Positions 21,989 through 31,477 of a DNA stretch of 64,000 bases are shown here, piece after piece. The stretch covers positions 1-64,000 of the forward strand of contig CALFOT010000086.1 of assembly GCA_937919925.1 (NCBI GenBank), given 5' to 3'. Position 1 is the first letter of the stretch, and every line of letters begins with the position of its first letter. The position numbers and the translations under genes were made by a program. Under the pieces are notes generated by a model. That model was not told where the DNA came from. It made no database searches and worked only from the letters and a program-made list of their open reading frames with translations. The stretch is from an uncultured bacterium (GTDB taxonomy: Bacteria > Planctomycetota > UBA1135).

Positions 21989-22341
21989 GCTGGGTGGGCC
22001 TTCTTCTCTAAGTTAACGAAGTAAGAATTAGTCGTAGTAGTATAGACGACGGCTGTTTGTGGAGAAAGACATATGTGAGTTCGTAACCTACTTGCAGGAT
22101 GTAGGTTACAGAGGCCTGTTTGGATTTTGTTAAGGCCTAGCAAATGTGCAATCGTTGGGGGTGGTTGTGGAAAGGCAAGGGACTTTCCAACAAGGCTCCA
22201 AGCCCTAGTCGAGAAGTGTTGGGAGGTGTGGAAAAGTGCGGCGGTTGTGCCCGAGATTTCCCCGGTTATGAACAGGTTTTGGCGGACAAAAACAAACCCC
22301 GCACGCTGATGAAGCGCACGAGGTTGGTGAAAAAAATTCAA
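21989..22341. other. Candidate replication origin (oriC) in the dnaA-dnaN intergenic region
   Basis: 353 bp noncoding gap; minus-strand 9-mers TTCTCCACA (22058-22066), CTTTCCACA (22166-22174), TTTTCCACA (22227-22235); perfect 9-bp inverted repeat 22083-22109. Confidence 0.55.
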
Positions 22342-23850
22342 TTAACTGTTCCGTATGCGTCGCTCTAAGTCGGCTAACAGTGATGAGAAATCGCCATCCA
22401 CGCGCCGCCGACTCTCCATTTTCTCGATGGAATAAACCGCGGTGCTGTGATCGCGTCCGCCAAAATACCCACCGATTTCTTCAAGAGATAGATCTGTCAG
22501 AGCGCGCGCGAGAAACATGGCAACTTGTCGCGGATAAACAATAGACTTGCTGCGGCTTTTCGATTGTAAATCAACCAAGCGCACACTGAAGTGGGTGATG
22601 ACGACCGCGATGATGTCATCCATGCGTACAATTCTGTTCAAGCGCGCGGTGCGCTCGGACCCTAAAGCTTGGCGGGCTAGGGGTAAGCTCAGCGGCAGGC
22701 CGTTGAGCATGGCGAGCGCATGCAAGTGCGTGAGGGTGCCCTCTAACTCACGCACGTTGGAATCTACGTGTTCGGCGAGGAAGCGGGCAATCTCATTTGG
22801 CAGCTCGATGCCGATGCGCTCAGCTTTCTTATGAAGAATTGCAGTGCGTGTTTCAAAGCATGGAGTTTCGATTTCCGCCACCAAACCCCATTTAAAGCGA
22901 CTCACCAGCCGCTCTTGAAGAGCAGGGATTTCCCCGGGAGGCGCATCAGAAGACAAGACTATTTGCTTGTTCGCGTTGTGCAGGGCGTTGAAGGTGTGGA
23001 AAAACTCTTCTTGCGTGCGCTCTTTGTTGGCGAGCATTTGGATGTCATCCACTACCAAAACATCCACCTTGCGGTAACGCTCGCGGAAATGGGTGACGCT
23101 GCCTTGCTGGATAGAGCTTACAAAGTGGTTGATGAATTCTTCGCAAGAAAGGAAAGCAATGCGAATGGCAGGGTTGTTGAGGCGCAGCCGATGCGCAATG
23201 GACTGCATGAGGTGGGTCTTGCCAAGGCCGACGGATCCGTGAAGGAACAGGGGGTTGAAAGCGCCCGCGGGGCGGTCTGCGACGCCATGAGCCGCAGCGT
23301 GGGCGAAGCGGTTGCATGGCCCAACCACGAAGTTATCAAATTGATACTCGTGGTTGAGCAGCAAAGGTTCTGCGGTGGGGCACTCTGGGGCTTGAGACTC
23401 AGGCTCCCATTGCGCCGCGGCCTCTGTTTTGTTCGTGACAAGGGGAAGTGCTGCAAAGGAGACGTTCCGCTCGTCGGAAGAAATCATCTGCTCGATATCG
23501 AGCTCGTTGATTTCCAAATCGCAACGATTGACAGACAGAGCACGACAAAGAAGGTGCAAGTGCCGTTCCTGGATTCGCTCTTGGTGAAGCGAAGTTGGGA
23601 CAGAGAGCTTGGCCACTCCCTTTTCTAAAGCAAGGAGTTCTGCGTTGCGCAGCCAGCCGTCCACCTCTGCAGAGCCCAAAGATTCTTCGAGGGCGCAGAG
23701 CGCAGCATTCCATACATGAGACAAATTGGGGTTTGCAGGGGTTTGCACGAGTAATTTTACGGTTCGACGCCCTAAACTCCTCAGGGGAAGGCACTTAGGA
23801 TTGCGGCGGGAAGGAGGGCAATTTAAGGGGGCGCTGTGGATAACTCGCAA
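22342..23850 (-). CDS. dnaA: Chromosomal replication initiator DnaA (true start uncertain, probably about 23700-23760)
   Basis: NPLFLHGSVGLGKTHLMQSIAHRL...VLVVDDIQML...C-terminal KSIVYPRQVAMFLARALTDLSLEEIGGYFGGRDHSTAVYSIEKM. Confidence 0.95.
   Translation of the reverse strand: MRVIHSAPLNCPPSRRNPKCLPLRSLGRRTVKLLVQTPANPNLSHVWNAALCALEESLGSAEVDGWLRNAELLALEKGVAKLSVPTSLHQERIQERHLHLLCRALSVNRCDLEINELDIEQMISSDERNVSFAALPLVTNKTEAAAQWEPESQAPECPTAEPLLLNHEYQFDNFVVGPCNRFAHAAAHGVADRPAGAFNPLFLHGSVGLGKTHLMQSIAHRLRLNNPAIRIAFLSCEEFINHFVSSIQQGSVTHFRERYRKVDVLVVDDIQMLANKERTQEEFFHTFNALHNANKQIVLSSDAPPGEIPALQERLVSRFKWGLVAEIETPCFETRTAILHKKAERIGIELPNEIARFLAEHVDSNVRELEGTLTHLHALAMLNGLPLSLPLARQALGSERTARLNRIVRMDDIIAVVITHFSVRLVDLQSKSRSKSIVYPRQVAMFLARALTDLSLEEIGGYFGGRDHSTAVYSIEKMESRRRVDGDFSSLLADLERRIRNS
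23835..23843 (-). promoter_or_regulatory. Consensus DnaA box TTATCCACA near the dnaA 5' end
   Basis: Plus strand tgtggataa at 23835-23843, exact reverse complement of TTATCCACA. Confidence 0.65.
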
Positions 23851-23890
23851 AAGTTTTCAACAAATCTCCTAAGCCCCTTACTCAAAGGGT

Positions 23891-25081
23891 CTAAAGAACT
23901 GCAACTTCGTATAGGCGGAGAAGCAGCTTGGAAAGTCGTTGGCCTAGGGAATCGAGCTGATTGTGGTCAAAGTCGGGCCCAAAACTGAACCTACAGGTTG
24001 CCATGGCTGTGTTTTCATTTAAGCCCGCCGCCAGCAAGACGGGAGATGCTTGGGCGGCGCCTGACGAACAGGCGGATCCGGCAGAAGCTTCGATTCCTTC
24101 GGCGTCCAAGGCAGGAATGAGAAATCGGCCGTCAAGATTGGGAAAGGAGATGTTGAGGGTGTTGGGCAAAGACTTAGAAGCTTCACCGGGGTGATTAGAA
24201 TAGTGAGGAATATTTGCTTCAACCAAATGCTTCATCAAACGCTGGCAGCATTCTCGGCTTCGTTCGGCGAAGGCTGCTTGGGCAGCCAGAGAGAGACGCA
24301 ACGCATGCGCAAAACTGGCAGCTAGCGCGGGAGATTCGGTGCCGGAACGATGATTGTATTGCTGGCCCCCACCGACTTGCAGAGGGGAAACCATGGCCCC
24401 CTCCGCGATGCGCAATACGCCCACCCCTTTAGGGGCGCCAAATTTATGTCCCGAAAGCGCCATCGTCGACGCGTTCATAATAGAAGGATCAGGAACCAGT
24501 TTTCCAAATCCTTGGGCGGCGTCGACATGCCAGGCGTGCTCGAAACTTGTTGCCCGTGCAATGGGCGCGAGAGTTTGGATCACGCCGGTTTCATTGTTGG
24601 CCCATTGCAAAACGCAAACGGTATGCGGGTGCTGCAAGAGGAATGTCGCCATGGCGTCGGCGTTGACTGCGGCATGGCGATCGATTGCAAAAAGTTCTAA
24701 AACATAGCCCTCTTGTTGCAACAGTTTTAAAGGTGCTAGTGCAGCTGGGTGTTCGGCACGCGAGGCCACCAAAATAGGCTTTTCTCCATGGAATTGAGCC
24801 ATTGCGCGAGCGAGGCCAAGGATGGCCAGATTGTTGGATTCTGTTGCTCCGCTAGTGAAAACAATCTCGCGCGCCGCACAGCCAAGGAGTGCGGCAACTT
24901 CACCGCGCGCGTTTTCAAGAACAGCTTGAGCATGGCGGCCACTGCGGTGAATTGCTGCGGGGTTGCCGCGAGTATCACGCTCCACCGACACGAAGGTTTC
25001 CAGAACCTCCGGGTGAACGCTGAGGCCAGCGTTAGCATCGAGATGGAACCTATTCAGCTTCTTGTTCCAATAGCGGCTCAC
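23891..25081 (-). CDS. Cysteine desulfurase (NifS/IscS family)
   Basis: FHLDANAGLSVHPEVL...FTSGATESNNLAILGLA...HVDAAQGFGK...ALSGHKFGAPKGVG...SAGSACSSGAAQASPVL. Confidence 0.92.
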   Translation of the reverse strand: MSRYWNKKLNRFHLDANAGLSVHPEVLETFVSVERDTRGNPAAIHRSGRHAQAVLENARGEVAALLGCAAREIVFTSGATESNNLAILGLARAMAQFHGEKPILVASRAEHPAALAPLKLLQQEGYVLELFAIDRHAAVNADAMATFLLQHPHTVCVLQWANNETGVIQTLAPIARATSFEHAWHVDAAQGFGKLVPDPSIMNASTMALSGHKFGAPKGVGVLRIAEGAMVSPLQVGGGQQYNHRSGTESPALAASFAHALRLSLAAQAAFAERSRECCQRLMKHLVEANIPHYSNHPGEASKSLPNTLNISFPNLDGRFLIPALDAEGIEASAGSACSSGAAQASPVLLAAGLNENTAMATCRFSFGPDFDHNQLDSLGQRLSKLLLRLYEVAVL

Positions 25082-25928
25082 TGACTCGCGCGGAAACTTC
25101 GGCGGGCACGATTTTCTTAGCGGCCTGGGGTTGGCAAGCGGGAGGCTCGTCTTTCAGCATTCCGAGTCGATCGGACAACTCGCGTGCGATTTCGCGGAAC
25201 TGAATGGCCGCGCCACAATCCGGAGCGTACTCGAAAATAGTTTGGCCGTGGCTTGGCGCTTCGGCAAGGCGCACATTCACGTTCACGTGCGTAGGGAAAA
25301 CGAGGTCACCGAAATGATCATTTAATTCCTGTACGACTTCGCGCGATAAATTACGTTGTTTGCTATAGAGGCCGACCAAAATACCCGCCAATTCAATACT
25401 TGGATTTAGCCGCCGTTTGACGCGCTCGAGCACATCCAACAGCTGCGCCATTCCTTGTAGCGCAAAAAACTCGGCCTGTAGCGGCACAATGACAGAGTCC
25501 GAAGCCACCAAAGCATTGAGCGATAAAGTTCCCAAGGAGGGTGGGCAATCTAACAGCACCAGATCGGGAGCATTTTTGGAGCGCGCCAAATCGTTCAAGG
25601 CTAGGCGCAAAATCCCTTCGCGGCCAATCTCGCTAGATAGTTCACTCTCTGCACCGGTGAGATCAAGATTCGTTGGCGCGATGGAAAGCCCATCAATTTG
25701 AGTGGGCTGAGTGACGTCGGCAAAAGAATGGCCCTGGGTGAGCAAGGTATAGACCGAAGGGTCGCCGGGTTCTGGCATCCGATCGAAACTGATGGAAAGA
25801 TGTGCTTGTGGGTCGAGATCGACCAACAGCACGCGCAGGCCCTGTAAGGCCAAGGCGGCGCCGAGATTTGCGCAGGACGTAGTTTTGCCCACTCCACCCT
25901 TTTGATTGATGATCGAAATGACTTGCAC
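25050..25928 (-). CDS. parA: Chromosome partitioning ATPase ParA/Soj
   Basis: MQVISIINQKGGVGKTTSCANLGAALALQGLRVLLVDLDPQAHLS...LLDCPPSLGTLSLNAL. Confidence 0.93.
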   Translation of the reverse strand: MQVISIINQKGGVGKTTSCANLGAALALQGLRVLLVDLDPQAHLSISFDRMPEPGDPSVYTLLTQGHSFADVTQPTQIDGLSIAPTNLDLTGAESELSSEIGREGILRLALNDLARSKNAPDLVLLDCPPSLGTLSLNALVASDSVIVPLQAEFFALQGMAQLLDVLERVKRRLNPSIELAGILVGLYSKQRNLSREVVQELNDHFGDLVFPTHVNVNVRLAEAPSHGQTIFEYAPDCGAAIQFREIARELSDRLGMLKDEPPACQPQAAKKIVPAEVSARVSEPLLEQEAE

Positions 25929-25946
25929 GCTATCAGAATAGCGAAA

Positions 25947-26924
25947 TCAGGTGTATAGTTGCACGCTTTCCTGATGCATACAGCCCATAAGGGTTGTGAT
26001 GTGGGGAGAAAAGTCTGGATACCCCAACTGGAAAGAGGCAATTGCTGTCAGGAAAGACAGGCCCCGCTCTTGGCTGGCGTCGTGCGGGCGAATCCCCTGA
26101 GCGAGCGTATGCAGCCTGGCGTTGCGGATGCCGACGCGATTGTCACCCGCGCGATCGGCGCGCTCTGAAAATTCCAGAATCGAAGCGCGCCAATCGCGCC
26201 GCAGGCGGGCCCAGGATCCAATAAGCTTGGGATCTACTTCCGCAGCGAGTGGCTTCAATAGAGCTAGGTGCTGTTCATTTTCAGCCAGGAAATGTTTGAT
26301 TTGCTTGCCCAGTCGCCCGGCGGGAATCGGCGGTAAACTGTTTTTGCAGGCACTTTCGCCCTGCAGAATCATTTCGGTGGACAAACCAAGTTCCTGCATG
26401 GCAAGTAAGTGACGCGCAGTAAACCAAGTGATGCCACTTGCTGGCCGGTGCTTTTGCGGCCCCTCAAGTCGGGACGGCGCACCGCGAACAATGGTTTCGA
26501 TTTGCAAACTTGGGAATAAGGTTGACCATAAGGCCGATGCCGCTTCAAGCGGAGTTTGCAGCGCCTGAGGCAGCACAAAATCCACCGCAGCTTGCACTTG
26601 CGCCGTTTCTGGCAAGGTGTCCAGTAAAGCGTGGCGGAAAGCAAGGCGCGAGCCAACGCTAAGCTTGCCGTGATCCGGTATCTCCATGTGCACCACGTCG
26701 CCATGAGCATTTTGCACGGGCAGCTTTAAATCACGCGCCGCAGTCAAGTTGTCATCAAGGATTAAACAGACTTGAGGACGGGCTCCAGGAGTCACTTCAG
26801 ATGCACTTATTGCTGCGGCAGAGCACCGCAGCAGGCAGTTGAATAAGCTTAGGCGACCACCCGCGAAGCTCGGTGCATACACAACGGTGAATGGATCCGC
26901 GTTTTCCAGATATTCCGTGGCCAT
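25947..26924 (-). CDS. Short divergent protein resembling BshC (bacillithiol cysteine-adding enzyme)
   Basis: Start at MATEYLENADPFTVVYAPSF. VCLILDDNLTAARDLKLPVQNAHGDVVHMEIPD aligns by eye with the BshC PVFW-EDHD region; C-terminal RNARLHTLAQGIRPHDASQERGLSFLT resembles the BshC QER motif. Confidence 0.45.
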   Translation of the reverse strand: MATEYLENADPFTVVYAPSFAGGRLSLFNCLLRCSAAAISASEVTPGARPQVCLILDDNLTAARDLKLPVQNAHGDVVHMEIPDHGKLSVGSRLAFRHALLDTLPETAQVQAAVDFVLPQALQTPLEAASALWSTLFPSLQIETIVRGAPSRLEGPQKHRPASGITWFTARHLLAMQELGLSTEMILQGESACKNSLPPIPAGRLGKQIKHFLAENEQHLALLKPLAAEVDPKLIGSWARLRRDWRASILEFSERADRAGDNRVGIRNARLHTLAQGIRPHDASQERGLSFLTAIASFQLGYPDFSPHITTLMGCMHQESVQLYT

Positions 26925-26926
26925 GA

Positions 26927-27829
26927 CTACGACTGGACTGAAACCGCAGCAAGTTGCTGTTTCATTTCGACTACAGCGGCTTCGGTTCGAGTTTGCCAAT
27001 CAGGGAGATGCAACAAATCCTCGCGCTTGTATGCATAGAGGATCGAGCGGCTTGCATTGACGACGGCACCATGCCCATGTTTATCGAAAGCAGCACTTAA
27101 GCCGTTGGCGGTGCCCCCCTGAAAGCCGAAACCTGGGAGCAACAAAATGGCGTTGGGCATCAAGGCGCGGAAATGTGCCAGCTCTTGTGGGCGCGTTGCC
27201 CCCACCACTGCCCCCACCGCAGACCACCCGCCCGCCCCGAGGGACGCTTTCCCCCAGTTCTCGACTTGCCGGGCAACGACGTCGGCCAACGGTGGTGTGC
27301 CGTGATTTTGAAACAGCCCAGCTCCTGGATTAGAGGTCTTTACCAGGAAAAACAACCCAGAGCTATTGTTTTTCGCCGCTGTTAGGAAAGGGTCACACGC
27401 ATCGCTACCCAAGTATGGGTTAATCGTGAGGGCGTCGCATTTGGGGAAAGCATTTTGAAAGCCGCCACCCAGGAACGCTGATGCATAGGCTTCTGATGTG
27501 GAGCCAATATCGCCCCGCTTGGCATCCATCAATACCAGCAGGCCCTGGTCTTTGGCATAGGCGCAAGCATCCGCCAGGGCGGCGAAGCCTGCGGCGCCCA
27601 AAACTTCAAAAAACGCGCTTTGCGGTTTGATGATGGCAATATGAGGCGCAAGCACATCAATCAACGCGCGGTGATATTGCATCAGGGCGGCGGCTGCTTG
27701 AGTGGGGCCGGCCAACACCTGCGAGGCAAAAGGTTCTGGCAAGGAATCAAGACGCGGATCGAGTCCGACCATAGCAGGCGAACCTTTGGCGTCGATAGCG
27801 GCGTTCAGGCGGTCAGGGAACAACATCAT
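26927..27829 (-). CDS. pyrF: Orotidine-5'-phosphate decarboxylase (PyrF type 2)
   Basis: PAMVGLDPRLDSLPE...LLVLMDAKRGDIGSTSEAYA...LTINPYLGSDACDPF...FFLVKTSNPGA. Confidence 0.93.
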   Translation of the reverse strand: MMLFPDRLNAAIDAKGSPAMVGLDPRLDSLPEPFASQVLAGPTQAAAALMQYHRALIDVLAPHIAIIKPQSAFFEVLGAAGFAALADACAYAKDQGLLVLMDAKRGDIGSTSEAYASAFLGGGFQNAFPKCDALTINPYLGSDACDPFLTAAKNNSSGLFFLVKTSNPGAGLFQNHGTPPLADVVARQVENWGKASLGAGGWSAVGAVVGATRPQELAHFRALMPNAILLLPGFGFQGGTANGLSAAFDKHGHGAVVNASRSILYAYKREDLLHLPDWQTRTEAAVVEMKQQLAAVSVQS

Positions 27830-27841
27830 GATGCGCCAAAA

Positions 27842-29017
27842 CTATACCGACAAGCTTGGCTCATCAGGAAGGAAACGCACAAGGATGTTGTCGAGCAACA
27901 GCAAGCCTTGCGCAGTCGTGCGCAAACGTTGCCCCTGTTGCGAGTCCACAAGCTCCAGTAAATGTTGAGCGCACAACGCGGCAATTTCTGCCTGATATTC
28001 CTGCAGTGGGTCTAGCCCGGTTGCGCGGCGCACGCGCTCCAACAACACACCTTCGCCGGGCAAGCGCAAGCCCATCATCAAATGATCGAACAGTACGATT
28101 GGTTTCGCCAGGGATTCTGATTCGGCCACCGGATCCTTACCCGCGAAAACCGCCGCCTCATACTCATGCGGTTTTTCGATGTTGCGTCGCCGAACGCCAT
28201 CGCGCCAACCGGCCGCACCTGCCCCAATGCCAACATAGTTCAGGGAGCGCCAGTAGCTAAGGTTGTGCAAAGAAGCTTCTCCAGGTTGCGCAAAAGCGCT
28301 CACTTCATAGGCTTCATAACCTGCCGCCGCATTGATCTCACGCGTGAGGGAAAACATTTCCGCGCAAGTGTCTTCCTTTGCGGGTTGCCAACGGCCGGCA
28401 TCACGTAAGCGCGTAAGCGCTGTGCCAGGTTCATAGCTCAGCTCATAGCAGGACAAATGTTCAGCGCCGAGCGCCTGGATGGTGGCCAGATCATTTTTCC
28501 ATTCGAGTAGCGTCTGCCCAGGAAAGGCATAAATCAAGTCTAGGTTAATGCGTTGAAAACCAGCCTCGCGCGCATTGTCATAAGCACGCAAAGCATCTTC
28601 GGGAGAGTGCACGCGGTCGTAAGCTTGCAACACATCGGTGCGCAGTGATTGCACCCCAATGGACATGCGTGTCACCCCGTTATCCATTGCAGCTTGCGCA
28701 GTGGCTTTATCAAAGGATTCGGGATTGGCCTCCATGGTGGTTTCAAGAGAACTGGAACGAAACCCGCATATGGTGTTGAGCTCGCATAGCAAGCGCGCCA
28801 GAGTGTGGGCGGGCAATAAGCTTGGCGTTCCCCCACCCAAAAAAACGGTTTGCGGCTTCAAGCCAGCAATGCGCATGCGGGCTTCTTGTAACACAGCATC
28901 GACGTGTTGTTCAAGATTTTGGTTCGTGAATGCGTAGCTATTGAAATCACAGTAGCGACATTTTGAAACGCAAAATGGCATGTGCACATAAAGTGACACG
29001 CCATTTTCTGAGGGCAA
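27842..29017 (-). CDS. hemW: Radical SAM HemW-like (coproporphyrinogen III oxidase family) protein; start approximate
   Basis: VSLYVHMPFCVSKCRYCDFNSYAF...TVFLGGGTPSLL...RMSIGVQSLRTDVLQAYDRVHS; upstream part of the 467-aa ORF overlaps the sigma factor and is likely not coding. Confidence 0.88.
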   Translation of the reverse strand: MPSENGVSLYVHMPFCVSKCRYCDFNSYAFTNQNLEQHVDAVLQEARMRIAGLKPQTVFLGGGTPSLLPAHTLARLLCELNTICGFRSSSLETTMEANPESFDKATAQAAMDNGVTRMSIGVQSLRTDVLQAYDRVHSPEDALRAYDNAREAGFQRINLDLIYAFPGQTLLEWKNDLATIQALGAEHLSCYELSYEPGTALTRLRDAGRWQPAKEDTCAEMFSLTREINAAAGYEAYEVSAFAQPGEASLHNLSYWRSLNYVGIGAGAAGWRDGVRRRNIEKPHEYEAAVFAGKDPVAESESLAKPIVLFDHLMMGLRLPGEGVLLERVRRATGLDPLQEYQAEIAALCAQHLLELVDSQQGQRLRTTAQGLLLLDNILVRFLPDEPSLSV

Positions 29018-29033
29018 CCCGTTACGGATTGCT

Positions 29034-29972
29034 TTATTGTGCGGTGCGCCGCGGATCGGTTTTTTCAATGCTTCCTGCGCGACGCCCGGCGAAGGGCATA
29101 ATTTGTCTCGGCGAGGTTCCTTGGACGACGTAGGCATGTAGTTTGCGCAATGTGTGACTTTCGATTTGACGAACACGCTCGCGGGAAACGCCCAGCGCAT
29201 TCGAAGCCGTTTCCAGGGTTGCTGGTTCCTGGTCGTCGAGACCATAACGCATACGGAGCACGGCTGCCTCGAGCGGATCGATAATCTCTAGAATATCGCG
29301 TAAAGTAGCCAGCGAATCTTCGTGCATTACGATTTCATCAGGTGGCTTGCAATCGCGATTGTGGTCGCGGTGTTGTCCAGGAACGGCGCACATGCTCTCG
29401 TCGCCGAGAGAGGAATCAGCTTCTTGACTACGCAAGGTTTGCTGCACAACCGTGGTGTTTTTGTGGGAAATACCGATTTGCTCAGCAATTTCTAACGGCG
29501 AAGGGCGGTGGCCGTTGTCGTTTTCAATCTCGTGAGAAACGCGATTCCACTTGGTGAGAATCTCCACCATGTAAGAAGGCACGCGGACATTCTTTACCGA
29601 GTTGATGAGAGCGCGCCGAATGGTTTGCTGAATCCACCAAGTTGCGTAGGTGGAGAACCGAAAGCCCGCCTCTGGATTAAACTTGGCAATTCCCTTCAAC
29701 AAGCCGATGTTGCCTTCGGCAATCAAATCGGGAAGGGTAAGGCCGCGATTGCGGAAACGCTTGGCAATGGAAACGACGAGGCGCAAGTTCGCCCGGATCA
29801 TTTCTTCGCGGGCCACCTCGTCGCCCTGCTGAACCAAACGGCCCAATAAGACTTCACGCTCCGCGTTCAGCAGCGGAACTTCGTCGATTTCACGAAGGTA
29901 GGTTTCTAGGCAGCGATCAGAGGCGATGGGTAAGCTCCTGGTGGTTAAACATGAATGAGGCGCAGATATCAT
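29034..29972 (-). CDS. RNA polymerase sigma factor, RpoD/RpoS family
   Basis: ETYLREIDEVPLLNAEREVLLGRL...RANLRLVVSIAKRFRNRGLTLPDLIAEGNIGLLKGIAKFNPEAGFRFSTYATWWIQQTIRRAL...GVSRERVRQIE. Confidence 0.9.
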   Translation of the reverse strand: MISAPHSCLTTRSLPIASDRCLETYLREIDEVPLLNAEREVLLGRLVQQGDEVAREEMIRANLRLVVSIAKRFRNRGLTLPDLIAEGNIGLLKGIAKFNPEAGFRFSTYATWWIQQTIRRALINSVKNVRVPSYMVEILTKWNRVSHEIENDNGHRPSPLEIAEQIGISHKNTTVVQQTLRSQEADSSLGDESMCAVPGQHRDHNRDCKPPDEIVMHEDSLATLRDILEIIDPLEAAVLRMRYGLDDQEPATLETASNALGVSRERVRQIESHTLRKLHAYVVQGTSPRQIMPFAGRRAGSIEKTDPRRTAQ

Positions 29973-30057
29973 CCGCACCTCTATGACCTTTTCGGCAAGG
30001 CGCGTGTTCCCCTTTAGATTTTGCAAATAACAAAAGGGATGGCTCATTTGGGCCGAA

Positions 30058-31431
30058 ATGAGAGAATCCACATTGCAAGACGCCCCCCCTACCATGGCTT
30101 CCTTACCCTCATGGCCCGAAGAAGGCCCTAGACGTAGCCTCTTAACCGAGGCTAGATTCGCTCAAGCCCTTTATAAAGAAGGGTTTGAGTTCGTTCAAGA
30201 ACTACAATTTTTGCGTTCTATCGGCACCGACGGCTGGATGGAGCGTCGCCTTTATGCCCTTTACCGGAAAAGCACCGATATCGAAACTTTTCTGGATGAT
30301 CATGGCGCCCCGGCGAACCAAACTTTTTTTATGACTCGGGAGCTGATAGCCGGAGCCCGCTGGCTTTCCCTTGCCTGCTCCTGCTTGGTCCATTTGCGCA
30401 GCCGCTTGAAGGCCTATCCCCAGGCCAACCTAGAATGGGCCCAGGCGCGGTTACCGGATCACCTGCAAGTAGCCATTGATTGCTTTGGCAGCTACCTTGT
30501 GAAATGCGCCGAAGGTATTTCTGAAGAATGGGTTAGATTGGGCCTCCCGTGGCCAGAAAACGCCCAAAGTTCGGTCGCAAGTCATGCTGCCCCGAAACTG
30601 ATCCTGCCGGCGAATAGATTGCCAGAAGCTGATGAACGCGCAGAAGCGGGCCAACAGGCCTCCCTTCCTGCGGCCCGCTTGGTTGGTAGAGTTTTACGTC
30701 TCTTGAATATCTGGGCTCCCTTACGAGGCGTGGGCACTGGCACGCACGAGGAGCGCCAAAGCTTTATGGAGAATTTCTGTAGTGAGGCCACGGCGCGGGA
30801 TTTTGAGTCGCGGGTACACAACCTGCAAAGCGAGTACGACTCCAATATTCGAGGCTCTGCAGAGGAGAAGGAGCATGCCGACCTGCTGCGGTTGCGCGGT
30901 GGAATCAGCCAATGCCTACATTTATTGGAGGCGGTGACCGCCTTGACCCACCTTTATGAGCGCCACCAGGTTCACCAGCGCCACCCGGCCACTCGCCGGG
31001 TTCTTGCGCGCATTGTGGACTGGGAGGAATATCTTCGCATCACGATTGAGTGTTGTATTTTGCCTGCGTTTTTCAGCCTTTCTCACGCCGAGGACGTGGT
31101 GGCAGGCCTGCTGAAGATACTTACGGTACAATCATTTAGGGATTTTGAAATACCAGATGGAGTTTCTTTACACGCTCGTCCCCTATCTTTAATTGTCGGC
31201 ATTGTGCACCACTTTGGCTTGCCGGTAGAGATCGAAATTCACGGAAAACGCGCCAGCGCCGCAAGCATGATGTCGATGCTGATTCTTTGTGGAAGCCACC
31301 TAGATGCCAAATCCGTTCGCTTCCACGGTGACGCAGCAGTGCTCACCGATTTAGAGGATTTGTTTGAAGCAAGGCTGGGTGAGGATGGCCTGGAAGCTTT
31401 CCCCCCCCGCCTGAAGTATTTGATTCGGTAG
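30058..31431 (+). CDS. Uncharacterised ~360-aa helical region with C-terminal HPr-like domain
   Basis: C-terminal FEIPDGVSLHARPLSLIVGIVHHFGLPVEIEIHGKRASAASMMSMLILCGSHLDAKSVRFHGDAAVLTDLEDLFEARLGED shows the HPr LHARP active-site motif and SMMSMLIL motif; N-terminal portion unrecognised. MASLPSW at 30094 is an alternative start. Confidence 0.7.
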   Translation: MRESTLQDAPPTMASLPSWPEEGPRRSLLTEARFAQALYKEGFEFVQELQFLRSIGTDGWMERRLYALYRKSTDIETFLDDHGAPANQTFFMTRELIAGARWLSLACSCLVHLRSRLKAYPQANLEWAQARLPDHLQVAIDCFGSYLVKCAEGISEEWVRLGLPWPENAQSSVASHAAPKLILPANRLPEADERAEAGQQASLPAARLVGRVLRLLNIWAPLRGVGTGTHEERQSFMENFCSEATARDFESRVHNLQSEYDSNIRGSAEEKEHADLLRLRGGISQCLHLLEAVTALTHLYERHQVHQRHPATRRVLARIVDWEEYLRITIECCILPAFFSLSHAEDVVAGLLKILTVQSFRDFEIPDGVSLHARPLSLIVGIVHHFGLPVEIEIHGKRASAASMMSMLILCGSHLDAKSVRFHGDAAVLTDLEDLFEARLGEDGLEAFPPRLKYLIR

Positions 31432-31477
31432 TAGAATGGATTTTCCGGCATTTTTGCGTTAGTCTCAGCACCTAAGC

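Noticed and set aside
22768-23628. 286-aa plus-strand ORF
   Set aside because: Antisense to dnaA, whose motifs are unambiguous; shadow ORF.
30083-30089. C7 tract near the 5' end of the HPr-domain gene, and C8 at 31401-31408 near its 3' end, as phase-variation sites
   Set aside because: Frame is intact in this assembly and the 3' tract would affect only the last residues; no evidence for variation.
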